Below are positions 26,847 to 36,145 of a stretch of DNA of 64,000 nt, piece by piece. The position numbers and the translations under genes were made by a program. The notes beneath the pieces were generated by a model. The model searched no databases. It was not told where the DNA came from and worked only from the letters and a program-made list of their open reading frames with translations. The DNA is from Ignavibacteriales bacterium (GTDB taxonomy: Bacteria; Bacteroidota; Ignavibacteria; Ignavibacteriales; Ignavibacteriaceae). Location of the stretch: contig CP065001.1 of the NCBI GenBank assembly GCA_016700155.1, forward strand, positions 372,001 to 436,000, read 5' to 3'. Numbering within the stretch: the stretch's first letter is position 1; each line of letters opens with the position of its first letter.

Positions 26847-27347
26847 TTATTTCTTTTTCAGGTTGAAAGTGAATTTTGTTTTGTCAACATTCTGCGTGAA
26901 TGTTCCGCTTAATGAACCAAGATCTTCCGATAGATTTGCAAAGTAACTGCCTGCATACCGGCTGTGCAGTAAATCCTTCATAGTCAGTGTGTTCTTTTCA
27001 AGATTAAGTTTTCCAGATACCTGCTGATTAATTACTTCACGGTAATTAATTGTTATTGTGCCTTTAAAACTTAAGCTGTCCTGCTCAGTAATTTTCAATG
27101 TTGTTGCTCTGCTGTCAAACTTTCCTGTCCAGGTTCCTTTTAAATCAGGTATACTAACAGTCATCTCGGGATCCTCAGCCATCATTGTGTCTTTTGGTTG
27201 CTCGGCAGGGGTTTGTTCAGTGATTTGAGTTTTTGGCTGCTCTTCCATTTTTGGTTCTTCTTTTTTCTGTTCACCGCATCCGGCAACAAAAATAATTAGT
27301 GCAGCCAGCAAGAACGTAAATATTCCCGCAAAACTTTTATTGCTCAT
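26847..27347 (-). CDS. lipoprotein of unknown function
   Basis: Lipobox at AALIIFVAGCGEQ. Residues 27-60 are a low-complexity Lys/Glu/Pro/Gln linker. Residues 65-166 form a small beta-barrel-like domain (LKGTWTGKFDSRATTLKITE, GTITINYREVINQQVSGKLN, GSLSGTFTQN) that resembles lipocalin-like stand-alone domains. Ribosome binding site GAAAGGAA. Lies 19 bp upstream of the PEGA lipoprotein gene in the same direction. Confidence 0.7.
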   Translation of the reverse strand: MSNKSFAGIFTFLLAALIIFVAGCGEQKKEEPKMEEQPKTQITEQTPAEQPKDTMMAEDPEMTVSIPDLKGTWTGKFDSRATTLKITEQDSLSFKGTITINYREVINQQVSGKLNLEKNTLTMKDLLHSRYAGSYFANLSEDLGSLSGTFTQNVDKTKFTFNLKKK

Positions 27348-27500
27348 TGTTTTCCTTTCAATTTTTGGATGGTCTAATTTAATATTTATAAGACAGAATT
27401 AAAAATTCGTACAAGCTTGATTTAATCTTAAATGATTAAGAAATCAACAGGTGTAAAAATTTTTCATCTTACATTTTTGATGAAAAAAGAATTTATCAAA

Positions 27501-28367
27501 TTATTCTATTAATTCTGCATCTATAACAAGATAGGGAACAGACAGGCTTATCCCATTATCAGTATGTGCCTTAGCATTCAGTTTCGATTCGATTAACAAA
27601 AAAATTTCCTGAGCTCTTTCGGATGGAATGATTTTCTTCCAGCTTTTTATAAATGCTATTCTGATCAGGAAATAGTTTAACATTGATGTTCCATCTGCGA
27701 ATTTATAGCTGAAAGAAGACAATGATTTATTTACTCTGAAATTATTTTCTTCAAACAGTGCTATCATCTCATCCACCGGTTTTCTCTTTTCATAAATGTG
27801 TTTGTCAACATCGGCTGTCAGTTCACGTAATCCTGATTCAACAAGAGCATCTTTAAATACATTATAAAACTCAATCATAGTTTTGTCGAGGTTCATAGTA
27901 GCAACAAACTGACAGCCATTTTTTGCAATCCTTCTGCATTCACTTAAAGATCTTCGAAGATCCTGGACATTGTTCAAACCGTTATTGGATACGATTAAAT
28001 CAATTGAATTATCAGGTAGATTTATTTCTTCGGCGTAGCCATTGATTAATTCGACATTACTAATGTTATAGACTTTAAGTTTTGATGTTAAATGATCAAG
28101 TGCCGCAGTCCATGGATCAAGTCCGTATACTTTAGATGTTGAACCAAGCCGCATGGCTATTTCAGTCAAAGGAAATCCGGTACCGCATCCGATATCCAGC
28201 GCAGTGATATTTTTTTTATATCTCACCTTTTCCAACAACGCAATTCCGAACGGTGCTGACCAGAATGGAAGTTCATCCAGATATGAAACCAATTCAGGAT
28301 CATCGAAATTAAATTCAGCAGATAGAAAATCAGGCTGCATTGTTGGAACCCATTTTATTTTTATCAA
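27501..28367 (-). CDS. SAM-dependent methyltransferase
   Basis: Class I Rossmann methyltransferase: motif I ALDIGCGTGFPLTEIA, acidic residue YGLDPW, then VELINGYAEEINLPDNSIDLIVSN (motifs II-IV). The closest look-alikes are UbiE/MenG-type and small-molecule C- or O-methyltransferases; the substrate is unknown. Its ATG overlaps the TGA of the preceding gene (ATGA, 28364-28367), so it is translationally coupled to an outer-membrane lipoprotein gene. Confidence 0.85.
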   Translation of the reverse strand: MIKIKWVPTMQPDFLSAEFNFDDPELVSYLDELPFWSAPFGIALLEKVRYKKNITALDIGCGTGFPLTEIAMRLGSTSKVYGLDPWTAALDHLTSKLKVYNISNVELINGYAEEINLPDNSIDLIVSNNGLNNVQDLRRSLSECRRIAKNGCQFVATMNLDKTMIEFYNVFKDALVESGLRELTADVDKHIYEKRKPVDEMIALFEENNFRVNKSLSSFSYKFADGTSMLNYFLIRIAFIKSWKKIIPSERAQEIFLLIESKLNAKAHTDNGISLSVPYLVIDAELIE

Positions 28368-29347
28368 AAAGAAAAATCGAATTGTGCAAAAGGGAAAACA
28401 AAAAACTTTTTAGACAATTCCTCAATTCCCATTGCATACATACATCTTGCACCGAATGCTATTCTGTGATTCGGTGTAACATTGAAGAAAAATCCGGGTG
28501 ATGCATTAATGAATGCAGCAGAAGATTCCCCTCTTGTATCATCAACAACATTATTTAAAAATAAACCTGAAAATTCAGGGTCATATTCATTCGGTTCAAA
28601 GTCCGTTAATGTTTGTCCGAAGATTCCGAATGACAGAAAGAAATTAACCGGTAAGGTTTCAACACTTGAATTGTATGTAAGCTGAACAAATGGATTCAGG
28701 TGCATTTCTTTCCCGCGGTCCCTGAATAGACTTACGATAGTATACTCGGAAGTGAATGCAGGTCTAACCGTTGTTACAACAACAGTAGAGGCAAAGTACT
28801 GGTATTCCTGAAATAATATTCCGAGATCAAAACGGAGAGAAAAATTTTCTTTAACTGAATAAGTACCTACGGAAACATTTCCGTTAATCAGGCTTGTGCT
28901 ATTCGAATTTGTAAACCCAATTCCCATTCCGACAGCAAATAACTTTGAGATCTTAAAATCTATATCAAGTCCGGCGGATATTTCGGGCATGCTCCATGAA
29001 AAATTATCTTTATCATAATCGAACCGGTTTGCGTCGGAGAAATGCAGAGTAGGTCTCCCATCCTGCATAATAGTATCAAGTTGCAGAACCCCAAATTCAT
29101 TCACCTTTGTATGTCCCTCTACTTTTCCTGAAATATTTTTGGAATTGTTATGATAAATTACTCGTGGAGAAATAGTAACGGAAGCATCTTCACCATCCTG
29201 CATCAAATGAACCGGGGGAACATTCACTGGTCCGGTCACTTTGATATCCTGTAAATAGATTACCTGTTCCGTTGATGTACAACCTGAAAAAAGTATTAAT
29301 GCATATAACACAAAAATGATCGCGGAGAGAACAACTTTCTGCCTCAT
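28364..29347 (-). CDS. outer membrane lipoprotein, beta-barrel-like
   Basis: Lipoprotein signal ending ILFSGCTSTE. The rest is beta-rich with alternating strands (GLDIDFKISKLFAVGMGIGF, FSLRFDLGILFQEYQYF, PFVQLTYNSSVETLPVNFFL) and ends FPFAQFDFSF, a barrel-type terminal Phe. No named family recognised. Cotranscribed with the methyltransferase (4-bp overlap) and 16 bp downstream of the endonuclease/phosphatase gene. Confidence 0.65.
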   Translation of the reverse strand: MRQKVVLSAIIFVLYALILFSGCTSTEQVIYLQDIKVTGPVNVPPVHLMQDGEDASVTISPRVIYHNNSKNISGKVEGHTKVNEFGVLQLDTIMQDGRPTLHFSDANRFDYDKDNFSWSMPEISAGLDIDFKISKLFAVGMGIGFTNSNSTSLINGNVSVGTYSVKENFSLRFDLGILFQEYQYFASTVVVTTVRPAFTSEYTIVSLFRDRGKEMHLNPFVQLTYNSSVETLPVNFFLSFGIFGQTLTDFEPNEYDPEFSGLFLNNVVDDTRGESSAAFINASPGFFFNVTPNHRIAFGARCMYAMGIEELSKKFFVFPFAQFDFSF

Positions 29348-29363
29348 TTAATACCTCACAAAT

Positions 29364-30299
29364 CTAATTGAACTTAATTTTGCTTAGTACCGGGTAATGA
29401 TCTGAAGGAAATCTGCCTTCGTATTTTTTTGCAATTATTGAATGAGAATTAACACTGATATTTTCAGTGACAAAAATAAAATCTATTTTTTCACCCGGTC
29501 CTTCAATTGTTCCAAATCCATTAAATGTAATATTGCCTCCGGTATGCGGCGTGGCTGAAACAAATTGAGCGTCAAACATTTTTTTATTACTGCTTGAGGT
29601 AATCTCTTTATAACCTTTTGATTCTTTTGTAAAATTAAAATCACCCATAAGTATTACTGGGTCGCCGGAAGTTTCTTCAACTATCTTATTCATTATTAGT
29701 TTTGCGCTTTCATATCTTGCGGAATCACCGACGTGATCAAAATGAGTATTGTATACATAGAAATATTTACCCGATTCTTTATCCTTTAGTTGAATCCACG
29801 TTGCGACTCTGTTAAATGCAGCGTCCCATCCTTTTGAAGGTTTATATGGTGTCCATGAAAGCCAGAAAGTACCTTTAGTAATTAATTGAAATTTATCTTT
29901 CTTATAAAATATGGGAGAGAATTCTCCTTTTTTAAAACCATCATCCCGTCCTATGCCCTCCCAGTTATAAATTATCAGTACACTATCAATATAATTTATC
30001 TGGCTTAACAGCGCTTCCTGCAGTCCTATTATATCCGGTGAATTTTTAATGAACAGATCAGTTACAAAATTTTTTCTGTGTTCCCAGTCATTGGTATCTG
30101 ATTGAGGATTCACTCCCGCAAATCTGATGTTATAAGTCATTACTGTAAGCTCATTGCTTTCAGAATCTGATTGAGCAATTAAATAGCTTTGATTAAGTGC
30201 AGCTAACAAAAGGACAGTTGAAAATACTGGACTAAACTTGGTTGAAATGATTATAAAACTTTTCTTAAAAATGTTTTTTGCGAGTGAACGGTTTATCAT
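29364..30299 (-). CDS. endonuclease/exonuclease/phosphatase family protein
   Basis: An N-terminal hydrophobic segment (residues 12-42) suggests export. The family core follows: VMTYNIRFAG, DIIGLQEALLSQINYI (metal-binding Glu), YVYNTHFDHVGDSAR (catalytic His), VILMGDFNFTKES (GDFN) and FPSDHYPVLSKI (terminal SDH). This is the DNase I-like fold used by exported phosphodiesterases, sphingomyelinases and nucleases; FVTENISVNSHSIIAKK-type endings are common in Bacteroidota secreted members. Substrate unknown. Head of a minus-strand operon of three genes. Confidence 0.88.
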   Translation of the reverse strand: MINRSLAKNIFKKSFIIISTKFSPVFSTVLLLAALNQSYLIAQSDSESNELTVMTYNIRFAGVNPQSDTNDWEHRKNFVTDLFIKNSPDIIGLQEALLSQINYIDSVLIIYNWEGIGRDDGFKKGEFSPIFYKKDKFQLITKGTFWLSWTPYKPSKGWDAAFNRVATWIQLKDKESGKYFYVYNTHFDHVGDSARYESAKLIMNKIVEETSGDPVILMGDFNFTKESKGYKEITSSSNKKMFDAQFVSATPHTGGNITFNGFGTIEGPGEKIDFIFVTENISVNSHSIIAKKYEGRFPSDHYPVLSKIKFN

Positions 30300-30702
30300 A
30301 AAAATGTAAATGCTGTTTAATTATTTTTTTTGATGAATCAACTTAATGAGAAAAAGAATAAATATTAAAACAAAAATTTTTAGCTAAATGCAGTCTATTG
30401 ATACAGTCGTGTATTTAATTGAATTGGTAAATATTATTTACCTGTGTGTAAAATAGTTATTTACAAATAACCGTTTTCGTAAAAAGTACCGGAAGTAATT
30501 ACCATTCTGTTACTTTTTACATCGTAAATATTACAGGCACCATTCTCATCTTTAAACTCTACCTTGGTCTATCAATCTAAAATCCGATTAAAATGAGACG
30601 CGTATTTTTCAGATGTGTGGAATAATAGTTGAACTAACTAACCCGAATCCCGGTTACCGGATTCGTAATTAAATATTTATTAAAAATAATCAGGGGAAAA
30701 AA
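30300..30702. other. divergent intergenic region
   Basis: About 400 bp between divergent genes, AT-rich, presumably holding promoters for both. No repeat or RNA that I can support. Confidence 0.5.
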
Positions 30703-31389
30703 ATGAAATACGCAGGGGTATTTTTCGTTTTTGTAGCAGCTTTAATGCTCACATCTTGCAGCAGTCTCGATCAGGAAAATCCAACAACAGTTCAAATGCA
30801 AAAATCATCGGTTACAACATTTGTGTATCCGTATGCATTTATGACTGAGTTCCAATCAGTTCCTGTAAAAGACTACTTCACATTTAATGATGCCATTCGT
30901 GTAACAGTACCAGGAGTTCCATTCAAGGTTGAACAGATGTTCGCATTAATAGAATATCTGCCAAGTCCGGATATGGATTACTCTGTTTCAACATTGTTAT
31001 TCTTAGGCAATCCAAATGCTGTAGAATTTACTATACCTGTTCTTGGCGATAAAAATATCGTGAATGTAGAAGTATTTGCATTACCACAAAGGAATATTCC
31101 AGACCTGGTAACAAATTTTCCATACGATTTTTGCCAGGACTTTGACAAACTCAATGTCAACAACTGGAGTGCAAGTGGAAAGAATATAAAAATCAGTTGT
31201 GATGATGCTGAAAACGTAAACGAATTATTTGCCGAAATTTTTTATAAAGCCGGAAAAGTTATTGTATATCTTGGTCAGCCAGAAAACACTACTTTTGAAA
31301 TACCAGCTTTTGGAGATATGGGTGTAACATCAATTAATCTTTTTGGATATTCAGGACCGGAAGATTACAGAACCGCATCAGTCAAATAA
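30703..31389 (+). CDS. lipoprotein of unknown function
   Basis: Signal peptide with lipobox (ALMLTSCSSLD). The mature part looks like two similar beta domains of about 95 residues: PYAFMTEFQSVPVKDYFTFN and PYDFCQDFDKLNVNNWSASG begin each half, and FLGNPNAVEFTIPVLGDKNI / YLGQPENTTFEIPAFGDMGV end each half, so an internal duplication is clear. No family recognised. An intrinsic terminator follows. Confidence 0.7.
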   Translation: MKYAGVFFVFVAALMLTSCSSLDQENPTTVQMQKSSVTTFVYPYAFMTEFQSVPVKDYFTFNDAIRVTVPGVPFKVEQMFALIEYLPSPDMDYSVSTLLFLGNPNAVEFTIPVLGDKNIVNVEVFALPQRNIPDLVTNFPYDFCQDFDKLNVNNWSASGKNIKISCDDAENVNELFAEIFYKAGKVIVYLGQPENTTFEIPAFGDMGVTSINLFGYSGPEDYRTASVK

Positions 31390-31412
31390 GCACGTAGTTC
31401 AAGATTTTAATT

Positions 31413-31443
31413 AAAGCCGGATTTAAACACCCCGGCTTTTTTT
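31413..31443 (+). terminator. intrinsic terminator
   Basis: AAAGCCGG pairs with CCGGCTTT, followed by a T-run, 24 bp after the lipoprotein stop. Confidence 0.85.
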
Positions 31444-31602
31444 ATGTTTATCCATTGTTACCTGTTCGTAAGTTTTACCGATAATTTATTCTTATCACTA
31501 AATGATTAATTGAAACTGTCTTAGTAATTTTTTTGAAACGTCAACTGCGAATAATGGCATTATAGTTGCGAAAATCTTACTAAAATAATACAGGAGATTA
31601 CA

Positions 31603-31725
31603 ATGGGTTATCTGGAAATAGGGGTTATACTTTACCTCGCTGCACTTGTAGTTTTAGCACGTAAAAATTTCAGGAAAGTTTCTGAGGCAATGCGCGGCTA
31701 TAATGCTGAAAAAAGTTTAAAGTAA
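31603..31725 (+). CDS. 40-aa single-span membrane protein
   Basis: Strong ribosome binding site (CAGGAGA) six bases before the ATG. MGYLEIGVILYLAALVVLAR forms one membrane helix, followed by a basic, amphipathic tail (KNFRKVSEAMRGY). It stands alone between a terminator and a convergent hairpin, as expected of a separately expressed small gene. No known family. It is short, so conservation in relatives would be needed for certainty. Confidence 0.6.
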   Translation: MGYLEIGVILYLAALVVLARKNFRKVSEAMRGYNAEKSLK

Positions 31726-31753
31726 TTTTTATCCGATTGTTTGTTTCATAGAA

Positions 31754-31782
31754 GATCAGGACTGTTTAGTACAGAACCTGAT
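31754..31782. terminator. hairpin between convergent genes
   Basis: ATCAGG and CCTGAT flank a 16-nt loop and are followed by TTTTC on the plus strand; it may end the small membrane-protein gene and rpiA. Confidence 0.5.
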
Positions 31783-31796
31783 TTTCTATTTTAAAA

Positions 31797-32462
31797 CTAC
31801 TTATCAATCACTCTCGCTCCGCTTTCAGTACCGATTATAACTCTGTCACAAACATTTATAAACAGTCCGCTATCAACAACACCCGATATAAGTTTTAATG
31901 AAGTTTCAAACTCTTCAGGTTTATCAATTGATCCAATATGCAGATCAATGATATAATTACCGCTGTCAGTTACGTAAACAACTTCATTGTCCTGTCGCAA
32001 CTTAGGGTTGTAACCTTTAGATACAAAGTCCTCAATTAATTTTTTTGATGCTAACGGTATTACTTCAACCGGCAAAGGAAATTTACCGAGTTGTTTCACA
32101 ACCTTTGAGGAATCGACTACCCATATATTTAGTTCTGAATTTTTTGCCACGATCTTTTCAAACAGAAGAGCTCCGCCTCCGCCTTTAATACCGTTAAGCT
32201 TTTTATCAACTTCATCGGCACCATCTATTGTTAGATCAATTTTATCTACATCATTTATTGTTAACAGTGAGATGTTGAGTGATTGAGCAAGTCTGGTTGT
32301 TGAAGAAGATGTAGAAATGCACTTAAGATTCATTCCCGATTTTATCAACTCAGCGACTTTTATTATTGTGTAGTAAACAGTTGAACCTGTACCTAATCCC
32401 AGCGTCATTCCATCACCGATATACTCAACTGCTTTTTCACCTGCGGATTGTTTTGCATTCAT
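31797..32462 (-). CDS. rpiA: ribose-5-phosphate isomerase A
   Basis: Interconverts ribose 5-phosphate and ribulose 5-phosphate in the pentose phosphate pathway. Family motifs are all present: GLGTGSTVYYTI (phosphate binding), STSSSTTRLAQ, LTIDGADEVD (catalytic Asp region), KGGGGALLFEKIVA and IDLHIGSIDKPEE. About 220 aa, standard length. The ATG at 32462 is preferred to the overlapping TTG at 32465. Divergent from the Lrp-type regulator. Confidence 0.95.
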   Translation of the reverse strand: MNAKQSAGEKAVEYIGDGMTLGLGTGSTVYYTIIKVAELIKSGMNLKCISTSSSTTRLAQSLNISLLTINDVDKIDLTIDGADEVDKKLNGIKGGGGALLFEKIVAKNSELNIWVVDSSKVVKQLGKFPLPVEVIPLASKKLIEDFVSKGYNPKLRQDNEVVYVTDSGNYIIDLHIGSIDKPEEFETSLKLISGVVDSGLFINVCDRVIIGTESGARVIDK

Positions 32463-32678
32463 CAAATTCTGTCATTACTTAATTTTAATTATTTGAAAAA
32501 TAGACAGAATCAAATGGTTTTACAATTATTATTTATTCATAGATATATGAAGAGCAGCAGAATAATCTGAATATTATAAAGGTATATGAAAAATATATTA
32601 ATAATAATTTGAATAAATAGATATTTGCTTTATTTTATTAAAGCAGTTTTAAATATTATTGTCATAAGGCTTATTGAA

Positions 32679-33146
32679 ATGAAAATAGATAAGATTGATA
32701 AGAGAATCCTGGAAATACTTCAGAGCGATGCATACATCACAAATGTTGAACTCGCTTCCAGAGTAGGTATATCACCGCCGGCAATGCTTGAGAGAGTTAA
32801 GCGCCTGGAAAAATCATCCGTAATAAAAAAGTACGTTGCACTTGTTGATAACAATAAAATCGGGAAGGGAACAATCGCACTTGTTTCCGTATCACTTACA
32901 GCACATCAGCTCAGTTCGATAGATTCATTCACAGCAGCAATAGAAAAGCTTGATGATGTACTTGAGTGTCATCACGTTTCAGGTGATCATGATTTTCTTC
33001 TTAAAGTCTGTGTGAAAGATATTCAGGCTTATGAAAAATTTATTCTTGAAAAGCTGACAAGAATCAAAGGAGTTGACAGGATAAAAACAACATTTGTGCT
33101 TTCATCCGTAAAGAACAGTACAAAAATACCCGTCGAACAGATTTAA
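32679..33146 (+). CDS. Lrp/AsnC-family regulator
   Basis: N-terminal winged HTH (KIDKIDKRILEILQSDAYIT, ELASRVGISPPAMLERVKRL) followed by an alpha-beta RAM effector domain (ALVSVSLTAHQLSSIDSF, VLECHHVSGDHDFLLKVCVK). Such proteins respond to amino acids. The gene lies 22 bp upstream of a Cys/Met-metabolism PLP enzyme, the arrangement of MdeR and methionine gamma-lyase in other bacteria, so it probably controls that gene in response to a sulfur amino acid. The ATG at 32679 is preferred; an upstream TTG-initiated extension (32625) lacks a ribosome binding site and is not family-like. Confidence 0.88.
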   Translation: MKIDKIDKRILEILQSDAYITNVELASRVGISPPAMLERVKRLEKSSVIKKYVALVDNNKIGKGTIALVSVSLTAHQLSSIDSFTAAIEKLDDVLECHHVSGDHDFLLKVCVKDIQAYEKFILEKLTRIKGVDRIKTTFVLSSVKNSTKIPVEQI

Positions 33147-33168
33147 TAAAAAATTTTTAGGAGAAAAA

Positions 33169-34374
33169 ATGTATAAGTATGACCCAAGCAGGAAAATTCA
33201 GGACTACCTGGTTTTTGGTGAGTTCGGTGATGTAAATCCATCAATTACTGATTCATCAACATTTACTTTTATGAGTCCGGAAAAAATGAACGAACTTTTC
33301 GACCACGAAATAGAAGGATGTTTTCTGTACTCACGTCATTGGAATCCTTCAAACAAATATCTTGCTGATGCACTTGCCCGGCTTGAGGATAGTGAATCAG
33401 CGATTGTTACTTCATCAGGAATGTCTGCAATAAGCTGCACAATTTTGCAATTGTGCAATTCGGGTGATGAAATAATTTCAAGCAGAACTATCTACGGCGG
33501 TACATATGCTTTATTCAAAAATTATCTTCCTAAGTTCGGGGTTAAAGTCAGGTTCGTTAATACACAGGATCTTAAAGCCGTAAAAAATGCGATTACAAAA
33601 AAGACCAGACTTATTTACTGTGAATCAATGAGCAACCCGCTACTTGAAATAGCTGATATTCCATCTCTGAGTAAAATTGCAAATGCTAATAAATTAAAAC
33701 TGATAGTGGATAACACATTCAGCCCGATCATCATTTCACCAATAAGACTTGGAGCTCATGTTGTTATTCACAGCCTGACAAAATTTATTAATGGAACGAG
33801 CGATTGTGTCGCAGGTTGTGTTTGTTCAAGCCATGAATTTATTTCACAATTGACAGATATTAATTCCGGCTCGGCAATGCTGCTCGGTCCGGTGTTAGAT
33901 AGTTTCAGGGCGGCAAGCATACTTAAAAATTTACATTCACTTCATATCAGAATACACAAGCACAGCCAGAACGCTTTGTATCTCGCGAAAGAATTTAAGA
34001 AAATCGGGTTGAAGGTTTATTATCCCGGACTGCCGATTCACAAACAGCACAAGCTCATGAAAAAAATAATGAATAGAGATTTTGGTTTTGGCGGAATGGT
34101 GGCGGTGGATGCGGGTACATCAGAGAAAGCCGATAAACTGCTTACGAAAATGCAGGAGGAAAAAGTCGGATATCTTGCAGTAAGTCTTGGTTACTTCAAA
34201 ACACTGTTCAGTTCTCCGAGCCATTCTACATCTTCCGAGATTCCTGAAGATGAACAGAAGAAGATGGGTTTAAGCAGCGGCTTAATCCGCTTTTCAGTTG
34301 GACTTGATGAAAACATGAAACAAAGTTTTGAAAGGATTAAGAAAAGTATGAAGCAGGTAGGGGTGATTAAATAA
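33169..34374 (+). CDS. Cys/Met metabolism PLP-dependent lyase (methionine gamma-lyase-like)
   Basis: PLP fold type I trans-sulfuration family: YSRHWNPSNKYLADALARLE, SSGMSAISCTILQL, RTIYGGTYALF, YCESMSNPLLEIADIP, DNTFSPIIISP and HSLTKFINGTSDCVAG with the PLP Lys. At 401 aa it is family-sized. The members include cystathionine gamma-synthase, beta- or gamma-lyases and methionine gamma-lyase; coupling to an Lrp regulator makes a catabolic gamma-lyase most likely, but the exact reaction is inference. AGGAG six bases before the start. Confidence 0.85.
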   Translation: MYKYDPSRKIQDYLVFGEFGDVNPSITDSSTFTFMSPEKMNELFDHEIEGCFLYSRHWNPSNKYLADALARLEDSESAIVTSSGMSAISCTILQLCNSGDEIISSRTIYGGTYALFKNYLPKFGVKVRFVNTQDLKAVKNAITKKTRLIYCESMSNPLLEIADIPSLSKIANANKLKLIVDNTFSPIIISPIRLGAHVVIHSLTKFINGTSDCVAGCVCSSHEFISQLTDINSGSAMLLGPVLDSFRAASILKNLHSLHIRIHKHSQNALYLAKEFKKIGLKVYYPGLPIHKQHKLMKKIMNRDFGFGGMVAVDAGTSEKADKLLTKMQEEKVGYLAVSLGYFKTLFSSPSHSTSSEIPEDEQKKMGLSSGLIRFSVGLDENMKQSFERIKKSMKQVGVIK

Positions 34375-34384
34375 TTTTGATTTA

Positions 34385-34418
34385 CAAAGAAGCTGTACAC
34401 TTGCTTACAGCTTCTTTG
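34385..34418 (+). terminator. hairpin terminator
   Basis: CAAAGAAGCTGTA pairs perfectly with TACAGCTTCTTTG around an 8-nt loop, just after the lyase gene. There is no strong T-run, so efficiency is uncertain. Confidence 0.7.
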
Positions 34419-34522
34419 AATTAATAAGTTTTCAATTTCAGTACAAATCAAATCGTTAAAAGCTATTCTTAAATAATTTTAATATTTTAGTAATAGATTT
34501 TTTAATAAATGAAATGAGCTGA

Positions 34523-36145
34523 ATGAACAAGCAGGTGCAAAAAATCGGGCTTATACTGGTGCTTATCATTTTACTTCCTGCAGCCATTTTTACAGTTTTC
34601 GAAATTACATCACTCGATGATAATGAACGCGTGATTGAAGAAATTTACCGCAATCAGCTTGAAGCGATTTTATACTCCGTAAATCAATACTCCGAAGACG
34701 CGGCGAGTACGTGGGCAAACAGGATAGATAATTTATTTTCAGGCTGGAACATTGAAAATAAAAGCTATGACTGTAGGGAGTGTGAAAGATTTTTAACTGA
34801 GAATAATTCCATCACAGGGATATTCAAATCAGATACTTCTCTTTCCGGAGTTAACAGATTTTTTTCGTCTGGTTTGAAAGACAATTCTTCTATTCCAATT
34901 GTCTCAGGGATTGAAGACTCACTTCAAAAGAAAATTAACAATTTAGTACAAACCAACAGAGCAGGAATTGAACGACTGCTGTCTTATAAATCGGGAGGAT
35001 ACAGAAAAATACTTCCTGCTGTGACTGGAGATGGTTCAGGAGAATCGATCCTTTTGTTTATCTCCGGGGATAATTCTACTACAAGGTATTTATATGGAAT
35101 AGTTGTTAATGCAGAAACATTCATTGAATATGTACTTTCACCCAAGATACAGGAAATTGCCCGTGATGAGTTTACTATTTCAGTAACAAATGAAAAATCC
35201 AAGCAGCTTGTTTATACATCCGGAAAAGAAAGCGGTGAAACAATTCAACAGAAAAAAAGTTTATGGCTGCTTCCTGAATATTCGCTGGGGATTGCGCTTC
35301 GTGGTAATACTATCGATGACATCGTCAGGGAAAGGATGTACATCAATCTTCTGCTGATATTAATTTTAGTACTGACACTAGTTATTGGCGCGTGGATAAT
35401 ATTCAGGAATGTAAAACGCGAAGTGGAACTCGCACAGATAAAATCAGACTTCGTCTCAAATGTTTCGCATGAACTGAGAACACCTCTTGCATTAATAAGT
35501 ATGTTCGCCGAAACACTTGAAATGGAAAGAGTAAAAACTGAATCCAAAAAGAAAGAATATTATTCAATCATAAGTCATGAGGCGAACAGATTAGGAAGGA
35601 TTGTAAACACAATACTTAATTTCTCGAAGATGGAAGCAGGTAAACGAAAATATACTTTTGCGATGGAAGATCTTAATGATATTGTTGTGTCGATTTATCA
35701 GAACTACAGCTACCATCTGTTTAATAAAGGATTTGATTTTGAATTTGAACCAGGGATAGATCTTGTAAAAATTAATGTAGACCGTGAAGCAGTCTCCGAA
35801 GCAGTTGTTAACCTTGTTGATAATGCAGTTAAGTACAGCAGTGATACAAAGTATATAAAAATTCTTACCGGTAAAGAAAACGCTTCACTTTACATTGAGG
35901 TACAGGATAAAGGCATCGGTATAAACGAAGAAGAACAGAAAAAGGTTTTTGATAAATTCTATCGTGTCTCAACGGGGCTTGTTCATTCAACAAAAGGTAC
36001 AGGGCTAGGTTTATCTCTTGTTAAACATATCATGGACGCACATTCGGGTACGATAGAACTGAAAAGTAAACCCGGCGAGGGAACTACTTTCAGATTAATA
36101 TTTTTTGAAAATTTATTAAATACTGGCGGAGAACAAAATGGCTAA
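34523..36145 (+). CDS. membrane sensor histidine kinase
   Basis: Two membrane segments (about residues 9-27 and 273-296) enclose a 245-aa extracytoplasmic sensor with a CRECERF motif. HisKA follows: FVSNVSHELRTPLALISMF (phospho-His, about residue 320), then HATPase motifs NLVDNAVKYSSD, DKGIGINEEE, GTGLGLSLVK. No HAMP domain is obvious. It overlaps the response regulator gene by 8 bp, so the pair is one two-component system. The signal is unknown. Confidence 0.9.
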   Translation: MNKQVQKIGLILVLIILLPAAIFTVFEITSLDDNERVIEEIYRNQLEAILYSVNQYSEDAASTWANRIDNLFSGWNIENKSYDCRECERFLTENNSITGIFKSDTSLSGVNRFFSSGLKDNSSIPIVSGIEDSLQKKINNLVQTNRAGIERLLSYKSGGYRKILPAVTGDGSGESILLFISGDNSTTRYLYGIVVNAETFIEYVLSPKIQEIARDEFTISVTNEKSKQLVYTSGKESGETIQQKKSLWLLPEYSLGIALRGNTIDDIVRERMYINLLLILILVLTLVIGAWIIFRNVKREVELAQIKSDFVSNVSHELRTPLALISMFAETLEMERVKTESKKKEYYSIISHEANRLGRIVNTILNFSKMEAGKRKYTFAMEDLNDIVVSIYQNYSYHLFNKGFDFEFEPGIDLVKINVDREAVSEAVVNLVDNAVKYSSDTKYIKILTGKENASLYIEVQDKGIGINEEEQKKVFDKFYRVSTGLVHSTKGTGLGLSLVKHIMDAHSGTIELKSKPGEGTTFRLIFFENLLNTGGEQNG

